DNA of 64,000 bases from Sebastes aleutianus (lineage: Eukaryota > Chordata > Actinopteri > Perciformes > Sebastidae). The translations under genes and the position numbers were made by a program. Numbering within the stretch: position 1 is the stretch's first letter; the number at the start of each line of letters is the position of its first letter. The DNA is taken from positions 15,015,124-15,079,123 of the forward strand of contig CAKAKS010000031.1 in NCBI GenBank assembly GCA_916700875.1. The letters are read 5' to 3'. The notes beneath the pieces are model-generated. The model was not told the origin of the DNA, made no database searches, and was given only the letters and a program-made list of their open reading frames with translations. Positions 48,513 through 61,200 of the stretch are shown here, piece by piece.

Positions 48513-49220
48513 TTTATTTGAACAGAACACAATATAGAAAAAGCTAAAGAAAGACCATGATCAATCAAATTTAAAATCCTAATCCAACACCACAACAATT
48601 AAAAAGATGAATAATATGATTAAAGGTGCTAAATGCGAGATTGGGAGCATTTCTATTGCCTCAACATGGCGGCGGCTCGCTGCTAACAACACTGCTAACA
48701 GAGCTGATTTTAATTTTTAAATCGTCTTAAACCATGAATTCTAATTAATTGATCAAATCGGTTTATCGCCCGACTCTACTTCATTCTCTGCTCAGGTAGA
48801 CATTACTGCTGTATATCTTTACATAGCAAATAGTTGTTTGCTGCTATATTAATGCTCTGGCTCTCGTATAGAGCACCTTTTAATTAAACTGTCAAAACTA
48901 GTAAATGCCTATGTTATATATGGGGGAAGTCATCATACTCCAAACAAATTCCAGAAATCCAAGTTGTAATTATGTAAAAAGTCCTTAAGAATGCAAAACA
49001 TAGAATTATTCAGCAGCACATTTTGTGAATGGATAGCAGTTGTAAAAATGTATCTCATTATAAATTGCTTCTCATGTCTCATTTGGTTCAGCTCCTATTC
49101 AGTGAAGGATAAATGGGTCTGTCCCTCAGGGCAGGAGGAGATAAACAGTACAGAGGAAGGAGAGACAGAAAGAGGAGGAATCCAGAAGAGAAATGTTTCT
49201 TTTTGAGAAATTCTTATACT
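48513..49220 (-). other. pcsk5: pcsk5 3' UTR and poly(A) signal
   Basis: Non-coding sequence after the pcsk5 stop, read in reverse. The complement of 48513-48518 is AATAAA. The prune2-like signal lies only about 150 bp away on the other strand, so the two genes are tail to tail. Confidence 0.5.
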
Positions 49221-52200
49221 TCACCGGAACGTGTAGCTCTCATCATCATACTCCAACTCATCCTCGTTGTCGTCTCCCAGCTGTCCATACCGGAACTTCC
49301 TGTACACGGTGCCATCCTGGCCCATGTAAACAATGTCCTCATCATCATCATCATCGTCATCATCATCATCCTTATTCCCTGTGCGACGTTCAGCAATGTC
49401 AACCAACCGGCCGCCGGAGGAGGAGTTGGCGTGGCTGCTATAAGACGCAGAGGAAGCAGAGCTGTAGCCGCCTCCGAATCCCCTGCCGGACCCCAGCTTC
49501 TCGTAGCCACGGGGAGTAATGTCTGGGGGCGCTCTCTTGGAGCGGGAGTGCCTGATGATGAAGACGACAGCCACCAGTCCAAGCACCAACAGTATAGAGG
49601 CGATGATGAAGATTGCCAGGTTGCCTCCATCCTGCTCCTCCTCATTCCTGAACGCCAAGTTGGTGCTCAGGACACACTCGCCTAGAAACCCATATATAGT
49701 AGATAGCGAAATAAAAAGAATAGAAAAACTCATAAAAAGTGAGAGTAAATTATGTCATAAGTCATTGTTTAGTAAGTCGATAAAAAAGTAAAAAAAAGTC
49801 ATATAGTGTGTCGACAAAAAGAAAAAAAAAAGTTATAGTATTGTATGTAAAAAAAGTCATAGTATAGTTTATCGAAAAAAGAGTAATAAGTCAAAGTATA
49901 GTATGTAAAAAAAGTCATAGGATAGTGTCAAAAAAAAAATCATGGTATAGTATATCAAAAAAAAAGAGAAAAAGTCATAGTACAGTATGTCAAAGAAATA
50001 GTAAAAAAGTGATAGTATAGTATGTCAAAAAAAAAGTTAAAAAAAAGTCATATAGTATGTTGAAAAAAGATTGAGAAAAAGCCATAGTATAGTATGTTGA
50101 AAAAAAGTCATAGTAAAGGATGTAAAAAAAAAAGTCATAGTATAGTACTACGAAAAAAAGTCATAGTATATCGAAAAAAAAGTAAAAAGAGTCATAGTAT
50201 ACTGTGTCGAAAAAAAAAAGTAATTTCGTAATATGTTGAAAAAAAGTGAAGGAAAAGTCATGGTATAGTGTGTTGACAAAAGTTATAGTATAGTATGTCG
50301 AAAAAAAGTCACAGTATAGTATGTCGAAAAAAAGTCATCATTTTATATTTCGAAAAAAGATTGAGAAAAAGTCACAGTATAGTATGTCAAAAAGTCATAT
50401 TATAGTATGTAAAAAAAGTCACAGTATAGTATGTCGAAAAAAAGGTAAAAAAAAGCCATAGTATAGTATGTCAAAAAACGTTACAAAAACATCATAGCAT
50501 AGTATGTTGAAAAGAGTGATTAATAGTATGCTGAAAAAAGTCATGAAGAAAGTCATAGATATGCTGATATCATGATATAGCATGCAAAAAAATGTCATGA
50601 AACAAGTTATAGTATAGTATGTCGGAAAAAAATCATAGTATAGTATATCTAAAAAAAGTATGACCTAGTATAGTAGGTCATAAAGTCATAGCATAGTATG
50701 TCGAAAAATGTCATACAAAAGTCATAGTATACCATCAGAAAGGATAATAAAAGTATTTTGAATGTCAGCGTTAACAAAGTTCAGAAAAAGAGTTCCAGAA
50801 AATAAACACTTGACACCCCGTCATGTGCCTCTCCATCCTCCTCCATTATCTTTCAATAAGCAAGACCTACAGCCTACCTCGAGTCTCAGTGCAGTTACAA
50901 CAGTCCTTCTGCGTTGTGTCCGCATCCTCATCCTCATCCTCCTCTTCATCCTCTTCATGGCGGCAACAAAGCAGGCAGCGCCCTCCAGCCTCTAAGATGG
51001 CCTGAGTGGGACACATGGTGCAGTTGGCCGGACCAGGCCCCCGACACTCCATACAGGAGCCGTCACAGCGTTCACAAACGTGACCTGAACGCTGATGAGA
51101 CGGGAGAAAGGACTGATATTGACAAAACTACAGACCAAGACTCTCCAAAGATATGCAAAACTTTCATTTCTAAAAGGACTGAATATAGGCGATGCACTGC
51201 CTTTCAGCTTAAAATCAATTAATATGCATCTACCTGCCAGACACTTTCAGTCAGTTGCCTCACAGCATTTTGAACACAGTAATAATTTTCAGTCTGCTGT
51301 TTGAGATTTCTCCTGGTGCAGTAATAAGGCAGTCTGAATTACATTATAAGAACTTTTTATATATAAAAAGTTAATATTTGTGAAATTAAAAAGTGTGGTT
51401 ACCGTTATTACAGGAAACAGGCCGATTTTGCACATGGACTCACAGATGCCATCTGAGAGCAGGTATCCCGGGTAGCACGAGTCACAGGACAGGGAATCTT
51501 TTCCTGCAGATACATGACAAGTAAGTCTGGGAATATTTTGTATTTTTATTATTGTCAACAAATCCCAAGAATATATCAAAACCAACAATGAATTGATCCT
51601 ACCAACAAGTATTGTGTAGCCAAAGCCTGATATAAATTCATCTGGGCCATATTGATAAGAGTATTAAATACTTGACGAATCTCCCTTTAATTAAATTTTG
51701 AATAGATAAAAAATTTATTTGCGAGTAATCGCGATTAACTATGGACAATCATGCGATTAATCACAATTCAATATTTTAATTGACTGACAGCCGTAATGAA
51801 GTTGTTCAGGATATTCTTTTAAGATTAATGTCCCTTTTGTACGATATACAGTGCACATGAACCTGTACTGTATATAACATTACTATGGTCTATACACAGC
51901 ACAGTCCAAGCAGTCCACCACTTTCACATCTGCAGTCCGTGGAGAATTAGCAGCATCAATATCTCATCACCGACATCTGCATGATATCAAATTACTGCTG
52001 AGTGGACACTCATACCTGAGCATGCTCTGCAGCTGGCGTGGCAGGGCTCGCAGGTCCTGTGCGCAGTGTCGTGGTAGTGTCCCTGAGGGCACGAGGGGAG
52101 GCAACGGCCTTCTTTCCGCAAGTAGATGAGACCCGGAGGGCAGCTCAGGCAGCTGTCCTCCTCGCCCCCGATACACTCGCCGCAACTCGCATCACACTTC

Positions 52201-55200
52201 TCACACATCCTTGAGTCTGTGTTTCCATAGTGACTATCGGATAGATGGTGAGAAAGTTATGATAGATTAGATTCAATTAAAGGTGATGAGATTAGAGTTG
52301 TTTGTCCTCAAAGGAAATTCCTCACAGCTACTCAGTCACATACAGTTATACACAACCACAAGTACTCAGACATGACATAGACCAAGACACCGTGACAGAG
52401 GGAATGCAGCCATAACAAAACACTTCAAACCACTGCTGAGGAGAGCGAGACACACGTTCTGCATTATAAATTCAAAGTGATATTTTCTGGTTTTTTTATA
52501 TATGCTGCTCCATGAAGTTCTGAAAGTGTGTAGGGTGGCAGAGGAATAAAAAGCCTTTGGATCCCTTTTGTGTTTTCTCTCGAGTATTTAACTGCACCTC
52601 AATTTAACGGCACATTAATTTAACTCTCTCAATCACCACACCCCAAATAAAATCAAGTCTAATTAGCATTTTACAGGCCACATGAAGGGCTATTTAAATC
52701 TCAGGCTAAATTAGCCTCCATCTCCAAACTGCGGCCCTGTCCAGCTAACTGAAGAAAAGTAACGGTTTGCTCTCCACAATGACATTATGTGACAATCTTT
52801 TATTAATGACAACACTGTGTGACCGCACTTAATGTAATGGATGAGTGACACAGCTGGACGGTGAGCAGGTTAAACTACCTGTGCTGGCAGGTCTCCACAC
52901 ACTCTTTGCCCTCTCGGAATAGGTGGGTTTTACAGAAGAGACACTCGTGGCTGTGCTTTCCAACGCAGGACTGACAGGAAGGGTGGCAAGGTTCACATTT
53001 CTGCCACGACTCGCCCTCATAGTAACCCGTGGGGCATTCATCCACACAGGTGCCATCTGTGCCGACAAACACACATGATCATAGAGTTAAAACAAACAAG
53101 TCACAGATGCTTGAAGAGCTTTCAAGCAGATTTCAGAGAGCAAAGACCAAAGTGGACTCACTGAGCAGGAGATGTCTCTGGTTGCAGCTCAGGCAGTGAG
53201 TTTTGCCGGGACCTGAACACCGGTGGCAGTATTTGTGACACGGATGGCATTCCTCGTCCTGGTCTGCGTACTGGTAAGGCGAGCAATTGTTGGTTGATGG
53301 CACACAATGTCCGTGGCCCTCTAGCCTGTGACCCTCTCTGCAGCTGGTGCAGGAGCCGGCGTGGAGGCAGGTAAGGCACGATGCATCACAGTCTGGAAAT
53401 ACAAGTAACTAGAATTACCGCCTCGCGGTTGTACACCTCCGCCAGCCAGTCAAGTTGCAGTTTACATCCATGTCTTTCTAAAATATCATCACTTCATCAT
53501 TTTATCCTATCAGACATGTGTGTAAAATTGTCATAGTTAGCATATGTGTTCCCGAGATATCATGAGAATGGGACGGACATGAGGTCACAGTGACCTTGAC
53601 CTTTGACCACCATAATCTAACCAGTTCATCCTTGAGTCCATGTGGACGTTTGTGCCAAATTTGAAGAAATTCCCTCCAGGCGTTCCTGAGATATTGAGAA
53701 TTAGGAGTGGTACGGACGGACGGACGGACAACCGGAAAACATAATAAAAGTGGCCAGGGGCACAGCTGTCGCCGGCGCAGAGGCATAAAAACGTAACTGA
53801 GTCAAAGGATAATATCACACCTACGACTTGATATCTATCTGATATATAACATGGTGATAGTTTATTTGATAATAAAACATTATTAGGTCAAAGATGTGAA
53901 TTATTCATTATTTTTCTGTAGTAATACACTTTATCTGATCTGGTTTGTGATCTGTGAAAACATTTTCTGCTGCCTGTTTTTCCACTTCAGATGAAAATAA
54001 ACATTAAGAATCCCCCTCTGTCCATTGTGCAGTGCAGCAATGCACTTCCTTTTAAAACGTCTTACTGCTGGCAGCTACTTTATGTAGCAACAAAAGTGGG
54101 CATCGCCTACAACATTTTCCTGGGAGAAACACACCATTCTCTGTGTTTTTGAATAACAAAACCAGAGTGCGTCTATCTCTAGGGAACTGTCTTTGGCATC
54201 GCTGTTCTGTTTTTCAAGGTTTGACAGCTGCCTGTTAGCCGTCTGAAAAGCGTTGCTATTTTAGTTTGAGCTAAAGTCAGGAAACACACTCACAGGCATA
54301 GTAGAGAATATAATTGAGAGAAATGCATGAAGGACGCTACACAGGACAGAAAATATTGCATCAGTGTTTTAGTAGAAATGGAGCATCTCTGACTTTGTCA
54401 TACCCAAACGGACAGGAGCTCTGAATATATAAATGTATAACATTAACAAAATAAATGGGTTTTGATCAGAGGAGTGCATCCATGCAACATCTCAAATTAG
54501 TTGCTGTCTGTTTTCTGTTGTACCTTTACATTCTTCTGTGATAGTGTCTCTATAGGTATGGGAGGGGCAGGCTGCCAGGCACGCTCCGTTGTACAGAGTG
54601 GCCTCGGGGTCCGTACAGCCATCACAGTCGTTGTTGTTCGGGCCGTCACACAAAGCGCAGTCAGGGTGGCAACGCAAACACTCCCTTTGCTCTTTGTCCT
54701 CAAAGAACCTCTCGGGACAGTCCGGCACACACAGACCCTCGTGGAGGAAGTGATACTCCTCACAGCCTGCATAAAGAACATGGAAGAACTATTTAGTACA
54801 GGAAACTATACTAAGTACCCTAAAGTCTTGGAGAGGCATGTCAGGCATGGGTTTCACTCACTTTCAAAAAAATGACAAGACATGAATGAAAAATAGACTT
54901 GAGACAGATGAGTCACATGTTGTCATTATGACGAGCACACTCACTTGATCACAGTAGATTAAATAAAATGTCTGAATTGAGCATTAACAGCTGAATTAGT
55001 CCCGGTTTGCATTGTGTTTCAGTACCTGTGCATTGCCCTAGCGGGTTGCACTCCTGGCAGGCTGAGGGGCAGTGTTGGCACTCCCTGTCCCGGACAATGT
55101 GCGCCGGAGGACACTCCTCCACACACTGGTGCTTGTGTAGGAGGAGAGGTTCTTCACAGCTGAGGCAGTGGGTGGCGTTCTTCCCACAGGACGCACAGCC

Positions 55201-58200
55201 TGCTGCACAGCTACGACACACCTGACCTGCAGGGTAACCCCTGTGAGAACGCAAAACAGACGTCAGCAGACACACATGCAAAGACACAAGTAGGGCTGCC
55301 CCCGTCTTACGGCAGGGCCACACTGGGTACATGAGCAGCGCGTGGCGGCTACCTCGTTGAACTACTGCGTCTCTCACACGTGTGGTGTCCACACTGGCAG
55401 TGTCTCTGCTGCTGCCAGCTCTTTCTTTCTACATAGATTTTGCCTTTCATAATGGCCATTTCATTTCATTATAAATGTAATTTATATTTAAGACAGAACA
55501 AGGTTAAGACATGTGTGCTCAAGACGGTACGCTGGGCTTATTATGTATTTATACTTCAGATTTGCATCCTTGTCCATATCAGTACAACCAGGCTGCATAA
55601 TGGACATAAATTAGACGTATCACTAAACAGATGCATTACTTTCATATTCCTACTTAAGACCATGGCAAGTATAAACATTGATGTTGTATAAAGTCTCTTA
55701 ATTAACTGATTAGTTTTCCTTGTAATATGTGTTAAGTTAGACTGCATATATTTGTATTTTTTCACTATGAGAAAAAACTGAAAGATGCTGTCATAATGTG
55801 TGTGCTGCTGCTGCCGGGTAAACAAGATGACTGACATTTTGCTCTGCCCTTTGCTTCAGTCTACAGACGACTACTAATAATTCATCCAGACGATCGTGTA
55901 GTACTTAAGTGTTGCTAAAAAAAAAAAAAAGCAAGTAGTAAAAAGTAAAATAAAAATAAAGAGCCTCATGGCCAAAAAGTTCAAATAGTCGTCTCAGCGC
56001 TAATGGAGCTTCAACGACCTCGTCAGCAAGGACGGGATATTCTTTCAAACTCAAGGATGTCACAAGTTAATGGCACATAAACATCAAGTAGGAAACGTCA
56101 GAATCACGGCCAGCAAATACGTCTCTTGACATTTTATTTTTGGTTCTTCAGAGCTCGTGCCTCAAACATCTGGCCTGATGTTCAAAAGATGCGATTTCAA
56201 CATGATTTTGCCAGCAGGGTTAAATCCTCACCGTACTTCCAAACTGAGAATAATCAATTTCCAGATAGAGCTGCAGCACACTCATGTCCCAGTATGTAAA
56301 AAAAGCATGCACATACCTCCATAAATAAATTCATATTGATATGATTGACCACCGACCTGACACACTGCTGGACACACTGTCCAGCCTGCAGGTATAATTG
56401 AGCTTTGCGAGTGCTCTGACAGCGGCTGCAGTGCTGAGCGTCGACACACTGCAAACAGCCTGGAGGGCAGGCCTCACACACACCGCTCAGCCGACTGGCA
56501 AAGAACCCCCCCGGACACTTTGACACACATGTTTGCTGTGTGGTCAGAAACCGCCCTGGAGGAGGAAGAACGAGTAAACATCATCACTGCGCTGCAAAAC
56601 AGTTGGATACGCTGCGGTGTAACCACGAAAATATGAAACTGCTGCTGCAGGTCTGAAAACATCTAATCTACGTATGTGACTGACAGACCTTTTGCACATT
56701 TTGTACACTGGTTCTTCTCCTCTCCAGAGCAGGACTCACAGGATGGGTGGCAGTCCTCGCACTCTCCGTCATCTGGAGGGGAAACAACACAGTGAACATG
56801 ATGGAGCCACAGAGGGAAACCTACCTCTGCTCCAGGACTATTATGGTACAAATCAGTATCCTGACTAACAGGTGGTGCCCATCTGTCAGATAGTGGTAAG
56901 CAATGTTGTTAGCGACTCGCAGTATAAGGCGGGAAACAGAGGTTGCTAAATATCAACATTTTGAGAAAGACACTTATGAGCTTTCTTGTCAAGAGTTAGA
57001 TGACAACATTGATACCAACTTATCTATGTCTGTATGCTAAATATGAAGCTAGATCCAGCAGGTGATTATCTTAGCTTAGCATAAAGCAGAGGTGTGGACT
57101 CGACTTGTGACTTCACTCCGACTTGAGCTTTTTGACTTGAAAATACTTGATACCTTCCCCCCCCCCCCCAAAGCCCAAAGATTATACAGTATGTTATTTA
57201 AAAAGTGTGTCAACATAGACGATCAACTGCTCGGTAGCGGAGGTAACTCCAACAGTGTCGGAGATGTTGGGTTTATTTACTTTTTGAGAGATCCTTTATT
57301 GATTTGTTTGTGGGGGGAAAAAGCTGAACTGAACTAACTGAATTTCTCTCTTTTGCTGTTTATTGCTGAACCCCAGAAAAGTGTTTTTGTTGAACTCTGG
57401 ACTCTTTCTTTTTGGTGAATATTATTGGGACTCGCATTTGATTACCTTACACTTCAGATCCACTTTGTTTGAACCAATCCAACAGCATCCAATCAAGTTG
57501 CAGGAGGAAACCATGAAGACATAACGTTACGTTACTGAGTGACAGTTACTTTGGCTCTCTAAAATTACATTACATTTGGTGAAGAGAGCATTATGACTTG
57601 TTTAGGACTTGCAACTCAATGTTTAGGATTGGACTTGCAAAACAATGACTTGGTCCCACCTCTGGCATAAAGACTGGAAACAGGGGGAAACAGCTAGCCT
57701 GGCTCTGTCCAAAGTTTTGAAAAATCTGCCAACCAACACCTCTAAATTGTTCTTATCAACACATACTTTTCGATGTCTGGCGTAGAAAGCTGCTATATAA
57801 ATATTACAGAAATCTGAACATGGCAAGCTGTTGTTTTACTGGGGTTCTGTGCACTAACTATTTCTTGGCTGGGTGCAGTGACTTCCGCAAGTCCAACCTT
57901 TAACTTCGGACATGGCTTGCAATTTCCCCCTGCTTTCAGTCTTTGTGCTAAGCTGAGCTAATTGCCTGCTGGCTGTGGCTTCATATTTAATGTAGTGATG
58001 TTAATCCTCTCATCTAACTCCCCGCAAGAAAGCATGTTTCCCAAAATGTCTTACAAGAACAGAATTTAGAAAAAACAACAACTAAGATTAGTACTTAAAT
58101 CCACTCTTCACAGCCTTAATCATCTGGTGAATACACAAAATCACAATTGCATTCTGCATCACGGTGCTATTCCACATTTTGCATAAAGGTTTGAGGCTTT

Positions 58201-61200
58201 AATCTAAGGCTTTGCTGAGATTCAAAGTTTAAGAATAACTTTACTTCTGTGTGTTCATTTTCAACCTTTGTATTAACCTATGTACTTTCCTCAGAGTTAC
58301 TTTAGTTCCTATAATTAAGATGTCTTGCCTCGCACTAATTACCATATGTTGTTTAAAGGTCTGTCCAACTAATTCTTGGGGGGAACTAAATGTTCAGCAT
58401 ATACAATCAATTATTTCAAAGTCCGTATCTGGCCGACGTTCAGTAGTTCTGCCTGTTTCGAGTACTTAAGTTGGTACGGGGTTCAGGGACGGTGGCACAC
58501 AGACCAATTACCCTCCAAGATTTCTTTTCTGCCCCTGTGAAAGTGCCCAAATCCCTGATTCATTATGAACAGACAGTTGGATTAGTGGAATACATAAGTA
58601 TTAGTCTCACCGCTGCGAAAGGTCTTAATGGGACAGACCTCATGGTCAGACACACACACTCCGCTTTCTAGCATCTTCCCATCCTCACAGGACAGACAGT
58701 CATCGGTCTCCGGGCCGACACATGTCGCACAGTCTGAGTGACACTCCTCACAGTCGTTGGTGTCTTCGTCGCCATAGGAACCATCGGGACACACTGAAAC
58801 ACAACTCCCCTCTGGGAAAAAGTAGGAGACGTTTCTCTGTTATTTGAAATCTATATTGTATGTAACCCACATAGCAGGGCAAATTCACTATTTCAGGTAC
58901 TTGTACTTTACATAAAGGGGAACTCTGCAAACTTTACACAAAGTCTATTTATAGGTCGTGTGTCAAAACCCAGTTTTAATACCTTTAATAGATCGGTTGA
59001 TATCAAGCTTACAGGGTGAATGCTCTTAAAAAAGTGTGTAATCAAAACTAACTTTGGTGGGTAGATTTGGGAAGCACAGCTATTTTTTTTGCTTGCGGGT
59101 TAATCTGACCAGGGCTATACTAAATATACTACTAATCACTTTGGGAGATTAATATTTGAAAACGTGCGATCACCTTGTGAAATACGATGCATTGTCAGAC
59201 ATCAAATTACCCGACATGAAGTTGTATAGGAAGTAGATACAATTAGCTCGACCTGCCGTAACATTTAAATGCTGCATCAGTTCTAATAAAACAATAATAT
59301 ATATATAATATGGTCAGTAGGTAAACTGAGGGGGGACAAAATCTTCTATCAAAATTAGGTAATTTCTTATCTCGATAACGATATATATCACGATATAGCA
59401 TGTTTTCTGGTAAATCAATACATAAATAGTGTATATGAAATAACCACATTGTAAAACCTATTTTTGTATACTCCTGTCTGAATTAAATACTTGACAAATG
59501 AAAAGCACTGAGTTTTTTTTCTAATTTAATTAAGAACTTTAGTGCAGAATGAACATAACTTTTTCAGTGAAATTAGCCTAACTGTGCTGTGTATTGATGA
59601 ATCCATGACGCTGTCCGTGGTGCTGAAGTAGCAGACCGATTTGTAGTTTTCTCTGAGTCCCAGCCTTCTGTCAGTTTGGTCTTGGATCTATAATATTCTC
59701 TAAACTATATAGGTACTATATATATAGCCTATTGAATATAGTATACATAATAATATAACGTAAGGGGCATTTGTGCATATTGATCACTTTTAATACCTCT
59801 GTATTTTTACTTAAATTCAGGACATCCCAGTGTGTAGGATCTGGCAGTATCTGGTGGTGAGGTTGCAGATTTCAACCACCTGAAGCCTCTCCCGTGTGCC
59901 AAGCGTGTTGAAGAACTATGGTGGCCGATGCAAACACACGAATGACCCACTCTGGAGCCAGTTGTTGTAAGAGTAGAGTGCTTAGAGTGTGTGGCTACGT
60001 AGGAAGTGAGTGGTGAAGCCAGCGAGATAGCGAGTAACGTTATCGACTCCGGCCCAAGCAGGAAAAGTTAACAGTGTTTGGTTTGTCCGTTCTGGGCTAT
60101 AATGTAAAAACATGGTGGTACAACAAGGCAGACTCCGTGAAGAGGACCCCCTCCCTATGTAGATATAAATGGCTCATTCTAAGCTAACGAAAACACAACG
60201 ATTCTTAGTTTCAGGTGATTATACACTAAAGAAAACATACTTATTAATTTTATATTCCATTTCTGCAAATAGATCCCCCGAAATGTTATACACTGGTTCT
60301 TTAAGTACAAATTTGAGGTACCTAATACTTGAGTATTTCCATTTTCTGCAGTGTTATATTTACTACACTACATTTCAGAGGGACATATTGTACTTTCTTA
60401 CTACTTTTTTCCACTACATGTATCCGACAGCTATAATTACTAATTTAGTTACTTTACAGATTAGGATTTTACATACCAAACATGTGATTATAAAATATGA
60501 TGCACTGTTTTAAATTAAACTACCCAACAGTACTATATGCAATTAAAAACCAGCTACAACAGTAAAATGCTACATACACATGAATGCATCAGTAATAATA
60601 ATTCAACATATAATATACAAAAGTATAACACTCACATTTTAAAGTAACACTTCTACTTGCAATGGAGTGTTTTTATATTGTAGTATTGATGTTTTAAGTA
60701 AAGGATCTGAATACTTCCTCCTCCACTGAATACACTGCTTCATGCCTTCATGTCTTGACCAAGTGGGGCAGTTGTACCTGATAAGAAGAGGTCGGTCTCA
60801 CACCAGTAGCACTGATGTTCATCACAGCTCACACAGCTGTCATCACATGGAACGCAGGTCATCTCCTTTTCCATGCCGTATGTCTTAGCCGGGCAGTTTT
60901 TGTAGCAGCCATCCTGAAAACTGATAATAAAAGCAGCAGTCTATACCGGCGGTTTTGCCTCTCACACACACACACACACAAAACCACTCCACTCGCACAG
61001 CAAAAAAAGAGCTCTTTTCATTCTAGTATAGAAGTGAACTGAAAGGCAGAGCGAGTGCAGAGAGACGAGATCACACATGGCGACAGTGAGGCACACAGCC
61101 TTACTTGTAAAAGCCCTCAGTGCAGGAAAGGCAATGCCTGGGGTTATCTGTTGAAAGCAGACAAAAAGCTCAGCTCTCCTTTTAAACAGGAACTACCGGG

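Noticed and set aside
49214..49685. Long + and - strand frames overlapping the last pcsk5 exon as separate genes
   Set aside because: Only the frame with the membrane span and the ELEYDDESY end is conserved; the others are shadows held open by GC-rich and GAT-repeat sequence.
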